Shown in pieces: positions 26,416-33,100 of a stretch of 64,000 nt of DNA (within the stretch, counting starts at the first letter, position 1; each line of letters begins with the position of its first letter). Both the position numbers and the translations under genes were made by a program. Source of the DNA: Aerococcus viridans (GTDB lineage Bacteria; Bacillota; Bacilli; Lactobacillales; Aerococcaceae). The DNA is taken from NCBI RefSeq assembly GCF_001543285.1, contig NZ_CP014164.1, positions 1,302,001 to 1,366,000 of the forward strand, written 5' to 3'. The notes under the pieces were generated by a model. The model was not told the DNA's origin, did no database searches, and saw only the letters and a program-made list of their open reading frames with translations.

Positions 26416-26456
26416 AAACGTTCACTAGCAATTCAAAACTAGTGGACGTTTTACTG
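26416..26456 (+). terminator. Terminator of ohr
   Basis: AAACGTTCACTAG and CTAGTGGACGTTT form a 13-bp stem with one mismatch, followed by TTTTA; the promoter of the downstream regulator (TATAAT at 26460) comes immediately after. Confidence 0.75.
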
Positions 26457-26488
26457 TGCTATAATATATTAAGAAAGGATCGGTGGAT

Positions 26489-27202
26489 ATGAAAAAGACA
26501 ATTGATTTTACAAAATATCATCATTGTGTCAGTACAATGCCCTTATTTCAAGGATTAATCGTTGAAGATATCCAATCAATCCAAAACTACATTACTGAAA
26601 AAAATGTTTCGGCAGGAAAATTAGTTTACGCTGCAGGCGAAAAGTTGCAATCACTCTACCTAATACAAGAAGGCCAGTTAAAAGTTTATCGCCTAGCTGC
26701 ATCAGGAAAGGAACAATTGATTCGCATACTACAACAAGGTGATTTTGTAGGGGAAATGTCATTATTTGAGGAACGTCATTATGACTATTATATTGAAGCA
26801 ACTCAGCCTAGCAAGCTATGTGCCATTAAAAAAGACGATTTTGAACAAGTTTTATTAGCCCATCCACAAATAGCTATCGAACTTTTAGGTGAAATGGCCC
26901 GCCGTCTTGATGATGCCGAACAGCAAACGACTGGCATAACTACAAGCTCGACGAAAGCGCGATTGATTCAATACTTATTGCATATGAGTGAAAAACAAGA
27001 TTCTTTAAAAGTAAAATTAGCAACAACCAAGAAAGCTACGGCTTCGTATCTTGGAATGTCACCAGAAACTTTTAGTCGTTGCTTATCTAAATTAACTAAG
27101 GACCAACTTATTTCGCAACCACGTCCAAATATTATTGAAATACTAGATAAAAATGCGCTAGAATTCGCATTACTTGATGAAAGCATCGAAGCAAATGAAT
27201 AA
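26489..27202 (+). CDS. Crp/Fnr family transcriptional regulator
   Basis: 237 residues. Cyclic-nucleotide-binding-type beta barrel at about 15-130 (VYAAGEKLQSLYLIQEGQLK, GDFVGEMSLFEE), dimerisation helix about 135-160 and an HTH_Crp domain about 165-225. The recognition helix SPETFSRCLSKL carries the E-x-x-S-R pattern that in FNR relatives reads TTGA half-sites, matching the palindrome in front of ohr. No N-terminal Fe-S Cys cluster is seen (one Cys, HHCVST), so it is not a classical oxygen-sensing FNR; the ArcR/FLP-like group is closer. ATG 26489 (nine bases after AAAGGA) is preferred over GTG 26483. Confidence 0.88.
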   Translation: MKKTIDFTKYHHCVSTMPLFQGLIVEDIQSIQNYITEKNVSAGKLVYAAGEKLQSLYLIQEGQLKVYRLAASGKEQLIRILQQGDFVGEMSLFEERHYDYYIEATQPSKLCAIKKDDFEQVLLAHPQIAIELLGEMARRLDDAEQQTTGITTSSTKARLIQYLLHMSEKQDSLKVKLATTKKATASYLGMSPETFSRCLSKLTKDQLISQPRPNIIEILDKNALEFALLDESIEANE

Positions 27203-27212
27203 TATTTTATTA

Positions 27213-27246
27213 TAAAGTAACAGATTAATTGCTGTTACTTTTTTTG
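27213..27246 (+). terminator. Terminator of the crp/fnr gene
   Basis: AAAGTAACAG/CTGTTACTTT, perfect 10-bp stem with T-rich tail. Confidence 0.85.
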
Positions 27247-27435
27247 TCGCTCTAATAAGCTAATCCATAGAAACTACCAGCTAAAATATTTGTTTAACTA
27301 CTTGTGAATATGCTCTTACCCTACTGTTTATAAAACTTTAATCTCCTATGTCGAATGACGCAAAAATATGTCCTAAATCTATTGACTTTTAAAAAAAGTT
27401 CATAATTTGATAACCTTGAAAAGTTTTTAAGCTTA

Positions 27436-28541
27436 AATTGTCAAATTAAGTGCAACACAGTTTTATAAAAGATTTCATAAGGTGTTTTCCAATTCAAACA
27501 TTTTTTGGGACGTGTATTTAATTTCGTTGCCCAACCTTGTATCTCTTCATCAGTTGCATCTGTCAAATCAACACCTTTCGGTGAGTACTCTCTAAGGAGT
27601 CCATTTGTATTCTCATTAGATCCTCTTTGCCAAGGGGCATGAGGATCTGGAAAATAAATTTGCGTATTATTTAATTCCTCAGTCAATCGGGCGTGTTGAC
27701 TGAATTCTTTACCACGGTCAGGTGTAATGGTTTTACAAAAATCAGAATCAATACCTTGTAGTAATTTAATCATTTGGTCAACTACCGGCTTAGAAGCTTT
27801 CTTCTCAGATTTACCGATTAGTAATAACCTAGATTTTCTATCAACTAGCGTTACTAAGCACGCTTTACCAGTTTGACCTGCAACTGTATCTGCTTCCCAA
27901 TGACCAATCTCAGTTCGTTCATTAGCGCTATCAGGTCGTTCATGAATCGTATTGGAGATAGGGATCTTTCCTCTTCTCTCTACGTGATTTTTAGAATGGC
28001 GTGTTTTACCTCTGTGTCTTAATTTACGGATAGCGCCTCGATTACCGGTTGATAAACCAGGCTCATCGAAGTCGCCACGATAAATTGCACGATAGATAGT
28101 ATTATAACTGATTTTATTTTTGGCATTTTCAAGGTTCAAACGACCAGAAATTTGTTCTGGAGACCATTGTTCGTTGAGAAATAGTCGTTTGACCAACTGG
28201 AAAATAGAGTCTTTATCTAGCGTGCGATGTCTGCCACATAGTTGTTTTCTACGTTTATACTCTCCATGAGCAGTTGACGGTGAATAACTGCCATCCTTGT
28301 TTGAATTACGATGTAATTCTCTTGAGATAGTCGATTTAGAACGGTCCAGGGTCTCGGATATATGCCCGATAGTTTCGCCTTGTTCATACATTAGGAATAT
28401 TGTTTCTCGCTCATTCATGGTAAGATGTGTGTATGGATTCATAGTTTTCTCCTTCTAATAGTTGGTTGGTACATCTATTTTATAGGAAAACTATGGATCT
28501 TTTTTTATTTTATTATTGTTGTTGCACTTAAATTGTAAATT
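27436..28541 (-). mobile_element. IS30-family insertion sequence
   Basis: One full-length IS30-type transposase gene flanked by imperfect terminal repeats: left 27436-27457 and right 28520-28541, sharing the core TTAAGTGCAACA plus AATT and CAA with three mismatches in 22. The left repeat overlaps the transposase stop codon. No convincing target duplication is visible, so exact ends are uncertain by a few bases and an adjacent deletion is possible. Confidence 0.85.
27441..28442 (-). CDS. IS30 family transposase
   Basis: 333 residues. N-terminal helix-turn-helix (MNERETIFLMYEQGETIGHI, DRSKSTISRELHRN), then the catalytic core with Asp185 (HWEADTVAG), Asp242 (TPDRGKEFSQH) and Glu277 (RGSNENTNGLLREY), the complete DDE triad at normal spacing. 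Ends KKCLNWKTPYEIF, as in all IS30 enzymes. AAGGAG precedes the ATG. It looks intact and probably active. Confidence 0.97.
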   Translation of the reverse strand: MNPYTHLTMNERETIFLMYEQGETIGHISETLDRSKSTISRELHRNSNKDGSYSPSTAHGEYKRRKQLCGRHRTLDKDSIFQLVKRLFLNEQWSPEQISGRLNLENAKNKISYNTIYRAIYRGDFDEPGLSTGNRGAIRKLRHRGKTRHSKNHVERRGKIPISNTIHERPDSANERTEIGHWEADTVAGQTGKACLVTLVDRKSRLLLIGKSEKKASKPVVDQMIKLLQGIDSDFCKTITPDRGKEFSQHARLTEELNNTQIYFPDPHAPWQRGSNENTNGLLREYSPKGVDLTDATDEEIQGWATKLNTRPKKCLNWKTPYEIFYKTVLHLI

Positions 28542-28705
28542 CGTCAGATATTAAAATTTTGAATATTAATTGATAGGCCCTATATGTATTTCCAACTAAA
28601 GCCCAAATTAGTAGTGTTGTAATGAAACCGTTGAAGTTAAATTCAATAGCCGATACTCAACCAATGAAATATGCAACTGTCACGAATGACCAATATAGAA
28701 ACTTC
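28542..28705. other. Short stretch without recognised gene between IS30 and the XRE gene
   Basis: Together with the IS30 right end this covers about 260 bases. It is AT-rich, without a supported frame. It may contain the joint left by loss of the left part of the neighbouring prophage. Confidence 0.4.
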
Positions 28706-28927
28706 TTACTGTCGTGATTCATCTTTCTCATCCTCTCTTAATTCATTTATCTCTACTCCTAATGCATCTGCTAGTCTAAATGATGCTTGCAGCCCTAAGT
28801 TCTTTCTTTCACCACTTGCCACCCTATATAATTGCGAGTGATTAATTTTACTTTCTTGAGATATTTGATGTATGGTTCGGTCTGTATTATTAATATAATC
28901 AATTAAACATTCTTGTATCCTACTCAT
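28706..28927 (-). CDS. Small XRE-family HTH regulator
   Basis: 73 residues, essentially only a Cro/CI-type helix-turn-helix (ISQESKINHSQLYRVASGER, then LADALGVEINELRED). The ATG at 28927 follows GGAGG; four codons upstream are also open. Divergent from the 70-residue Cys protein, with a 31-bp dyad symmetry directly upstream that is a probable autoregulatory operator. Confidence 0.85.
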   Translation of the reverse strand: MSRIQECLIDYINNTDRTIHQISQESKINHSQLYRVASGERKNLGLQASFRLADALGVEINELREDEKDESRQ

Positions 28928-28938
28928 TACTACCTCCA

Positions 28939-29000
28939 TATAGTTGTAGATAACTTATCCACAACTATATGTTGTGTTATTTGTCATATGATGTTATAAT
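28939..29000. promoter_or_regulatory. Operator dyad and promoter between the XRE gene and the small Cys protein gene
   Basis: 28939-28969 is a 31-bp dyad: TATAGTTGT-A-GATA, centre ACT, TATC-C-ACAACTATA, with one mismatch pair in 14-base arms. Just to its right is a strong plus-strand promoter, TTGTGT (28972-28977), 17-base spacer, TATAAT (28995-29000). A hairpin with stem TCCCC/GGGGGA lies in the leader near 29040-29062. Confidence 0.75.
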
Positions 29001-29107
29001 CTTTATGACAATTAATTACTTAGAAAATGGTGATCCAACTCCCCGTGCTGGGGGACCATATATAGATTTTTGATGTCAAAATAAAAATGAAAGTGAGGTG
29101 AATAAAT

Positions 29108-29320
29108 ATGCCATACTACTTATGTAATAAAGATGTTGATAATAAAGGAAGACATGAAGTTCATACTAGAGATTGCTCTTTTAAACCTTCTGTTTCTAAT
29201 TCAGTTGATTTTGGTTACTTTTCAAATTGCCAAGAAGCAATTAAGGCTATGAAGAGTGCGAACCCAAATCATGAATTTGATGGTTGTTATTATTGTTCTA
29301 ATGCATGCCATAAAGGTTAA
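29108..29320 (+). CDS. Small conserved Cys-rich protein
   Basis: 70 residues: MPYYLCNKDVDNKGRHEVHT, then a Cys/His pattern with RDCSF, FSNCQEAIKAM and GCYYCSNACHKG near the C-terminus. I recognise a widespread family of small hypothetical proteins with a conserved HEVH..C, C, GC.YC...CH arrangement; the paired Cys and His suggest a metal-binding site, but no function is known. Good ribosome site (AAAGTGAGGTG). The stop overlaps the end of the convergent prophage gene by three bases. Confidence 0.8.
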   Translation: MPYYLCNKDVDNKGRHEVHTRDCSFKPSVSNSVDFGYFSNCQEAIKAMKSANPNHEFDGCYYCSNACHKG

Positions 29321-29529
29321 TGATCACGCAAAACTTGTCTTCGATACATCTCATCTTGAAATCGTATGATTTCTTGCAACTTATCAACTTGGTCAAAGCT
29401 AGAATGTCCATTCACCAATTTAGAATGAAATTTTAGTAGATCTAACTTGATACTATGTTTTTTACCTTTCACTCGCCCTACTACCAATCATGTGGTAAAT
29501 AGTGCGAGTGTTTTTATTTTCTTTTTCAT
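29317..29529 (-). pseudogene. Small phage membrane protein gene interrupted by an in-frame TGA
   Basis: From ATG 29529, which follows GAGGAT and overlaps the upstream stop, the frame reads MKKKIKTLALFTT, TGA, LVVGRVKGKKHSIKLDLLK and on for 70 codons to TAA at 29317. With TGG in place of TGA it would be a single N-terminal membrane helix (LALFTTWLVVG) plus a charged tail, a common type of small phage protein. The TGA lies in the loop of a hairpin (CACTCGC/GCGAGTG outside, TACCA/TGGTA inside). A separate start at GTG 29472 could give a 51-residue soluble piece. Confidence 0.6.
29469..29516 (+). terminator. Plus-strand terminator overlapping the minus-strand phage gene
   Basis: CACTCGC/GCGAGTG closes a hairpin that also contains TACCA/TGGTA, followed on the plus strand by TTTTTATTTTC. 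It could end transcription of the small Cys protein gene about 150 bases upstream. Confidence 0.6.
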
Positions 29530-29530
29530 A

Positions 29531-29698
29531 CTAAATCCTCTCTTCTAAATACTTCTTATTTACTTTTCCACGTATTGTGATTTTGCCTTTTGCTGCTAAT
29601 TCATCATTCAGTGATTTGATAATCTTATAAGCATGTGCTTGACTACATTCAAATATTTTCATGATGTCTTTGACGTTGTAGAATTCAGGCATTTCCAT
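29531..29698 (-). CDS. Small HTH protein, excisionase-like
   Basis: 55 residues: MEMPEFYNVKDIMKIFECSQ, AHAYKIIKSLNDELAAKGKI, then TIRGKVNKKYLEERI. This is the winged-helix/MerR-like layout of small DNA-binding proteins found next to phage and ICE repressors in Firmicutes (excisionase or AlpA type): FYNVKDIMKIF...AYKIIKSLN as the helix-turn-helix, RGKVNKKYLEER as wing and end. The ATG lies inside the end of the Cro-like gene (14-base overlap), AAGGTG upstream, so it is translationally coupled. Directional control of the integrase at the other end of the island is an inference. Confidence 0.75.
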   Translation of the reverse strand: MEMPEFYNVKDIMKIFECSQAHAYKIIKSLNDELAAKGKITIRGKVNKKYLEERI

Positions 29699-29894
29699 TT
29701 GTATCACCTTCTTCCAGAATATCTTCTATTGAAACTCCCAGATATTGAGCGACCCTGTATAACGTTATCGAATAAGGAGTCACCTTGTTCCACTTGGAAA
29801 TTTGTCCATTTGATAATTCAAGGTCTTTTTCAATTCGATAAACGCTAACACCTTTCTCTTCAGCTATTTCTTTAATAGTGTCGTATAAATCCAC
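29685..29894 (-). CDS. Phage Cro-like XRE regulator
   Basis: 69 residues: MDLYDTIKEIAEEKGVSVYR, IEKDLELSNGQISKWNKVTP and VAQYLGVSIEDILEEGD. A single Cro/CI helix-turn-helix. It diverges from a longer repressor with the same fold and nearly the same recognition helix (SNGQISKWN versus SNGSISKWN), the arrangement of a phage genetic switch. Leading gene of a leftward operon with the excisionase-like gene. Confidence 0.85.
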   Translation of the reverse strand: MDLYDTIKEIAEEKGVSVYRIEKDLELSNGQISKWNKVTPYSITLYRVAQYLGVSIEDILEEGDTNGNA

Positions 29895-29932
29895 TTTCTC
29901 ACCATCTTCTCACGGAATAAAATATATAAATA

Positions 29933-30130
29933 TTGACATATAACAGAATATATTCTATTATATAAGTGTGATAAATAACCCCACCGAATTCGCACAGGAA
30001 TCCGGAGGAGTAACGACTTAACCGCTCTACCAAAGCGAATTTAGCCGTCTGTATTTGTGTACTTCTCAGGTACAAATACATATTATCACAGAATATATTC
30101 TATTGAAATAATAATATCAGAATAAATTCG
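29933..30130. promoter_or_regulatory. Phage switch region: promoter, three operators and a folded leader
   Basis: A plus-strand promoter TTGACA (29933-29938), 17-base spacer, TATTAT (29956-29961) has the palindrome AGAATATATTCT (29945-29956) between its boxes. The same palindrome, within ACAGAATATATTCTATT, recurs at 30090-30101, and a decayed copy AGAATAAATTCG is at 30119-30130 next to the ribosome site of the repressor gene. Between the operators, GAATTCGC (29986-29993) can pair with GCGAATTT (30035-30042), CGCT/AGCG form a D-arm-like hairpin (30023-30037), and GTATTTG/CAAATAC (30051-30079) forms another hairpin. Confidence 0.75.
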
Positions 30131-30139
30131 GAGGGTAAT

Positions 30140-30445
30140 ATGAGAATTTATGATAAAGTCAAAGACCTTGCTAAAGCAAGAAATATTTCTATTGCAGAAT
30201 TAGAAAGGCGTTTAGAATTATCGAATGGATCTATTTCTAAGTGGAATACATATATGCCAAACACTGAACCACTTCTAAAAGTGGCAAATTTTTTTGGTGT
30301 TTCTACTGATGAATTATTAGATAATGTCGATACCTCTAAAGAGAAATCACAAGGTTTACTAGCAGCACACATTGCTGATGATGTTACGCCTGAGGAAATG
30401 GAGGAGATACTAGACTATATTAATTACATTAAATCGAAAAGGTAG
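30140..30445 (+). CDS. Phage CI-like XRE repressor
   Basis: 101 residues: HTH at about 1-65 (LEARRL-type helix pair LAKARNISIAELERRLELSN, GSISKWN, VANFFGVSTDELLDN) and a C-terminal tail with VTPEEMEEILDYINYIKSKR, the region that in related proteins multimerises and is targeted by ImmA-type proteases. AGGGTAAT precedes the ATG, overlapped by the third operator copy. It leads a rightward lysogeny operon towards the integrase. Much shorter than lambda CI and without an autocleavage domain, so induction would depend on the next gene. Confidence 0.88.
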   Translation: MRIYDKVKDLAKARNISIAELERRLELSNGSISKWNTYMPNTEPLLKVANFFGVSTDELLDNVDTSKEKSQGLLAAHIADDVTPEEMEEILDYINYIKSKR

Positions 30446-30474
30446 GGGATTATACTGAATGAGTTAGAAAAATT

Positions 30475-30843
30475 ATGTCAAAGTATGACAATTTTGAATA
30501 TATTTTTAAAGATGATATGCCCCTAAAGTTATTTGGTTATATTGATAATGAAACAATTTATATAAATAATAAAATTTCTTATGAAGATAAATTAGCGACT
30601 TTAATGGAAGAAATTGGACATTATCATATGACGGTTGGGGATATTGTAGACTACTCAGATATGAAAGAGAAATACAAAGCAAGATTATGGAGTTATGAGC
30701 AATTAATATCTGTTGATAAATTAAAGAAATATCGACATTCTTTTGATCCTGTTCATGATTATGAAATAGCTGAAGATTTCGGATTACCAGTTAACATAGT
30801 TGTTGACGCGATTAGAATGTACGTTGTGAAGGATAAGATTTAG
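30475..30843 (+). CDS. ImmA/IrrE (DUF955) family metallopeptidase-like protein
   Basis: 122 residues with LMEEIGHYHMTVGDI, the phage variant of the ImmA zinc motif (first His replaced by Glu), and a C-terminal RLWSYEQLI...EDFGLPVNIV segment typical of the family. ImmA of ICEBs1 cuts its cognate repressor. The ATG at 30475 has no clear ribosome site; the adjacent frame just upstream reads LNELEKL, the usual family N-terminus, so the start may have been damaged by a small shift. Second gene of the lysogeny operon. Confidence 0.8.
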   Translation: MSKYDNFEYIFKDDMPLKLFGYIDNETIYINNKISYEDKLATLMEEIGHYHMTVGDIVDYSDMKEKYKARLWSYEQLISVDKLKKYRHSFDPVHDYEIAEDFGLPVNIVVDAIRMYVVKDKI

Positions 30844-30858
30844 GGAGGATAAATAGAA

Positions 30859-31236
30859 ATGTCGAGAAAAACATATGAACCAAAAACAGAAAACTTTAAT
30901 GCTAGATCGAACTCAATTGTGGATTTGGCTGACTTAGATTTACAGGAACGTGATTATGTAGAACGTAAAGTGTCAAATGATGCTAAGAAACCACTTGTAG
31001 CCTGGTTATTATGGTTCTTTTTAGCTAGTTTTGGAGGTCATAGATTTTACTTTGGAAAAATTGGTTCAGGGTTTGGGATGATTGCTGTGACGCTGTTTCT
31101 ATCTAGTTGGATGTTTGGAATTCCAACAATTATTTGGTTCATATATGATGCATTCCAAATTAATAAATGGCTAGAACAAAGTAGAGAGAATGTTCGTGAA
31201 GATGCAGTCAGAACAGTGTTGTTGATGAGAAAATAA
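30859..31236 (+). CDS. TM2 domain protein
   Basis: 125 residues. A charged cytoplasmic N-terminus of about 45 residues, then the TM2 domain: KPLVAWLLWFFLASFGGHRF, YFGKIGSGFGM and the second helix LFLSSWMFGIPTIIWFIYDAF, with the conserved GGHRFY and D-F motif between the two membrane spans. TM2 proteins are common in phage lysogeny modules and bacterial genomes; their role is unknown. GGGAGG precedes the ATG. Confidence 0.88.
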   Translation: MSRKTYEPKTENFNARSNSIVDLADLDLQERDYVERKVSNDAKKPLVAWLLWFFLASFGGHRFYFGKIGSGFGMIAVTLFLSSWMFGIPTIIWFIYDAFQINKWLEQSRENVREDAVRTVLLMRK

Positions 31237-31239
31237 AAA

Positions 31240-31277
31240 CAAAAAAAAGCCCTACCAGTCGGTTAGATTGGTAGGAC
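31240..31277. terminator. Hairpin terminator behind the TM2 gene
   Basis: CCTACCAGTC/GATTGGTAGG, 10-bp stem with one wobble. The longer T tract (TTTTTTTTG) is on the minus strand; on the plus strand only ACGTTTATT follows, so rightward termination is probably partial. Confidence 0.6.
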
Positions 31278-31322
31278 GTTTATTGGTTAAATATATTATA
31301 TCATATAGGAGGAGTTTTGATT

Positions 31323-31904
31323 ATGAAGAAATTGGTTTTAGTTGGTTTATCTGTGTTTGCGTTAGCTGCTTGTGGGGCTAATGAATCTGAAAGTGCTGAA
31401 GAATCATCTACTTCAACTAGCCAAGAGGTAAGTGTTTCTGAAGAAAGCAGTACTGAAAGTGTAGCACCTGAAGAAACGACTTCTTCAGAATGGACGTTTG
31501 ATGGCACTGTTGCAGAAATTGAGGATGTAAAAGTAGAAATCACTGATTATCATGTTATTCCTATTGGAGAACCAGGTAATGAATATGGTGAGTCACCAGT
31601 AATTGCTTTTTGGTACGATGCAACTAATAAGTCTGGAGATGATATCAATGCAATGTCAGCATGGATGGCTATTTTTACGGCAGTTCAAGACAATGACCCA
31701 AATGTTATAAATGAATTGGAAGTTGCTTCTTTACCTGATGAACAATACTTAGATAGTCAGATGGAAACAATTAAAGAAGGTGGAACAGTTTCTAACGCTT
31801 GGGGATATTACTTAACTGATGAAACTACACCAGTAACCCTAATTGCCACTCAAGGCATTATGGGCGAAGAAATTGGCCAACACAATTTTGAAATAGCGGA
31901 ATAG
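31323..31904 (+). CDS. DUF5067-type lipoprotein
   Basis: 193 residues. Signal peptide with lipobox LAACGANE (Cys near 18), a Ser/Glu-rich spacer (about 20-55), and a beta-sandwich domain starting VEITDYHVIPIGEPGNEYG and VIAFWYDATNKSGDD, typical of DUF5067 proteins. GGAGGAG precedes the ATG at 31323. In streptococcal phage TP-J34 a lipoprotein between integrase and repressor (Ltp) blocks DNA injection of other phages; the position here is the same, so superinfection exclusion is a reasonable hypothesis, not a sequence-based finding. Confidence 0.85.
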   Translation: MKKLVLVGLSVFALAACGANESESAEESSTSTSQEVSVSEESSTESVAPEETTSSEWTFDGTVAEIEDVKVEITDYHVIPIGEPGNEYGESPVIAFWYDATNKSGDDINAMSAWMAIFTAVQDNDPNVINELEVASLPDEQYLDSQMETIKEGGTVSNAWGYYLTDETTPVTLIATQGIMGEEIGQHNFEIAE

Positions 31905-31993
31905 CATATAGCAAAAAGACATCAGCCTATTCTTGGTCAGAGTAGGTGATCTCAAAGTTGTAAATTTAATATAGCGTAATTGGGAGGAATCAA

Positions 31994-32908
31994 ATGAAAG
32001 ACTATATTTATTTAGATACTGAGTTACTTAATTCAAACTTAGCTCAAGCATATGAAGGACTACCCATAAAATCATCTAATGAAGAACAACTTTCTAATAA
32101 CAATTCTACTACATCTAATCATGATGTACATGGAGATGTAAGCGTAATGCCGGCCGGGGTAGGAACTTCATTTGGAGGAAAGATTAGTAATAGCGAATCT
32201 GAAGGTTTAACCGAGAGTCAAAAAGACGTATTAGAAAGTGCGTTTCATGATTATGCGGTCGACTTATTAATCGAAAAATTTAGTTCCAATGATGATTTAG
32301 TATCAAATAAATCCGAGTTGAAAGTTGGAGATATGTTTCAATTATCTGGAAATTTTAAAATAATTGATTTCGAATATCTTGCACAGGTTTCAGATATAAC
32401 TGAAATTGAAGGCATTATTAACCCTGAACAAACAGAGTTTTATCAAATACAAGCTCAAATTAATTTGCTGTACAAGCAAAAAGGCAAAAATAATATTACA
32501 CGTATTAAACAGTTAGAAAAACAAAGAGATGGTCTACTTGAAAAATTTTCTGAAAGTACTACCCCTTTTAAAATCATCAATGACTTAAGTGAATTCTCAA
32601 AAAAATTGTATCCTGAAACTATAATATTTAAAATGGACAACTTAATTATCTTACTTGATAAAAAATACTTAAGAAATAATGTTAGTCAAATTAATGCACT
32701 ATCCTTTTCTAATAGAAAGGCAGTCATTTTAGGATTAACTATCTCAAAAGTAGACTCTGTATGGAGCCAAGATAAAAAAATAGAAGATATTCAACCAAAT
32801 AACATTGGTTCAATTCCTTCTATAATTTCTGATATTATTCTATCGTCATTTGATTTAATTAGTGTTAATGACTACTACGTTAAGCCTATTGCTGTTTACT
32901 TCGAATAA
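31994..32908 (+). CDS. Prophage cargo protein, DUF6414-like
   Basis: 304 residues, soluble. The N-terminus KDYIYLDTELLNSNLAQAYE resembles the DUF6414 family start (YxD...LNSxLAQ); residues about 25-75 are Ser/Asn/Gly-rich with a GVGTSFGGKIS segment, and a coiled-coil-like stretch (QIQAQINLLYKQKGK, then QLEKQRDGLLEKF) lies at about 155-185. The C-terminal half is beta-rich and unassigned. GGGAGG precedes the ATG. Located in the lysogeny operon between repressor and integrase, where accessory genes such as phage-exclusion factors usually sit. Function unknown; family assignment from memory and tentative. Confidence 0.7.
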   Translation: MKDYIYLDTELLNSNLAQAYEGLPIKSSNEEQLSNNNSTTSNHDVHGDVSVMPAGVGTSFGGKISNSESEGLTESQKDVLESAFHDYAVDLLIEKFSSNDDLVSNKSELKVGDMFQLSGNFKIIDFEYLAQVSDITEIEGIINPEQTEFYQIQAQINLLYKQKGKNNITRIKQLEKQRDGLLEKFSESTTPFKIINDLSEFSKKLYPETIIFKMDNLIILLDKKYLRNNVSQINALSFSNRKAVILGLTISKVDSVWSQDKKIEDIQPNNIGSIPSIISDIILSSFDLISVNDYYVKPIAVYFE

Positions 32909-33065
32909 TTGATAATTTTTTATCATTATTTTCTCGCATTCTCTCGAGACGAATCTTTTTGTTATCCATCTCTATAGTATTTTTTTCTTTGAATAATTTA
33001 TGTTCCTTACTTTTGTGAATATAGTCTTTGCGCATCTGCTTATAAATACTTTTTCCGGATAACAT
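32886..33065 (-). CDS. Small basic coiled-coil-type phage protein
   Basis: 59 residues, about one third Lys/Arg: MLSGKSIYKQMRKDYIHKSK and many charged residues, ending KKLSIIRSKQQ; predicted to be one long helix. The ATG at 33065 follows GAGGTG. It reads against the lysogeny operon and overlaps the end of the DUF6414-like gene by 23 bases. Small proteins of this kind occur beside phage integrases; no function is known. Confidence 0.6.
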   Translation of the reverse strand: MLSGKSIYKQMRKDYIHKSKEHKLFKEKNTIEMDNKKIRLERMRENNDKKLSIIRSKQQ

Positions 33066-33100
33066 AAGATTCACCTCTTTCAATTGAATTATAGCATAAA

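Noticed and set aside
26388..27440. Shared 12-mer AAGCTTAAATTG behind ohr and at the left end of IS30
   Set aside because: A single short AT-rich match without further similarity; likely chance, and it does not form a target duplication.
29968..30060. A real tRNA gene in the phage switch region
   Set aside because: The D-arm-like piece is clear, but no 7-bp acceptor stem, anticodon arm or T-arm with TTCGA at proper spacing could be built.
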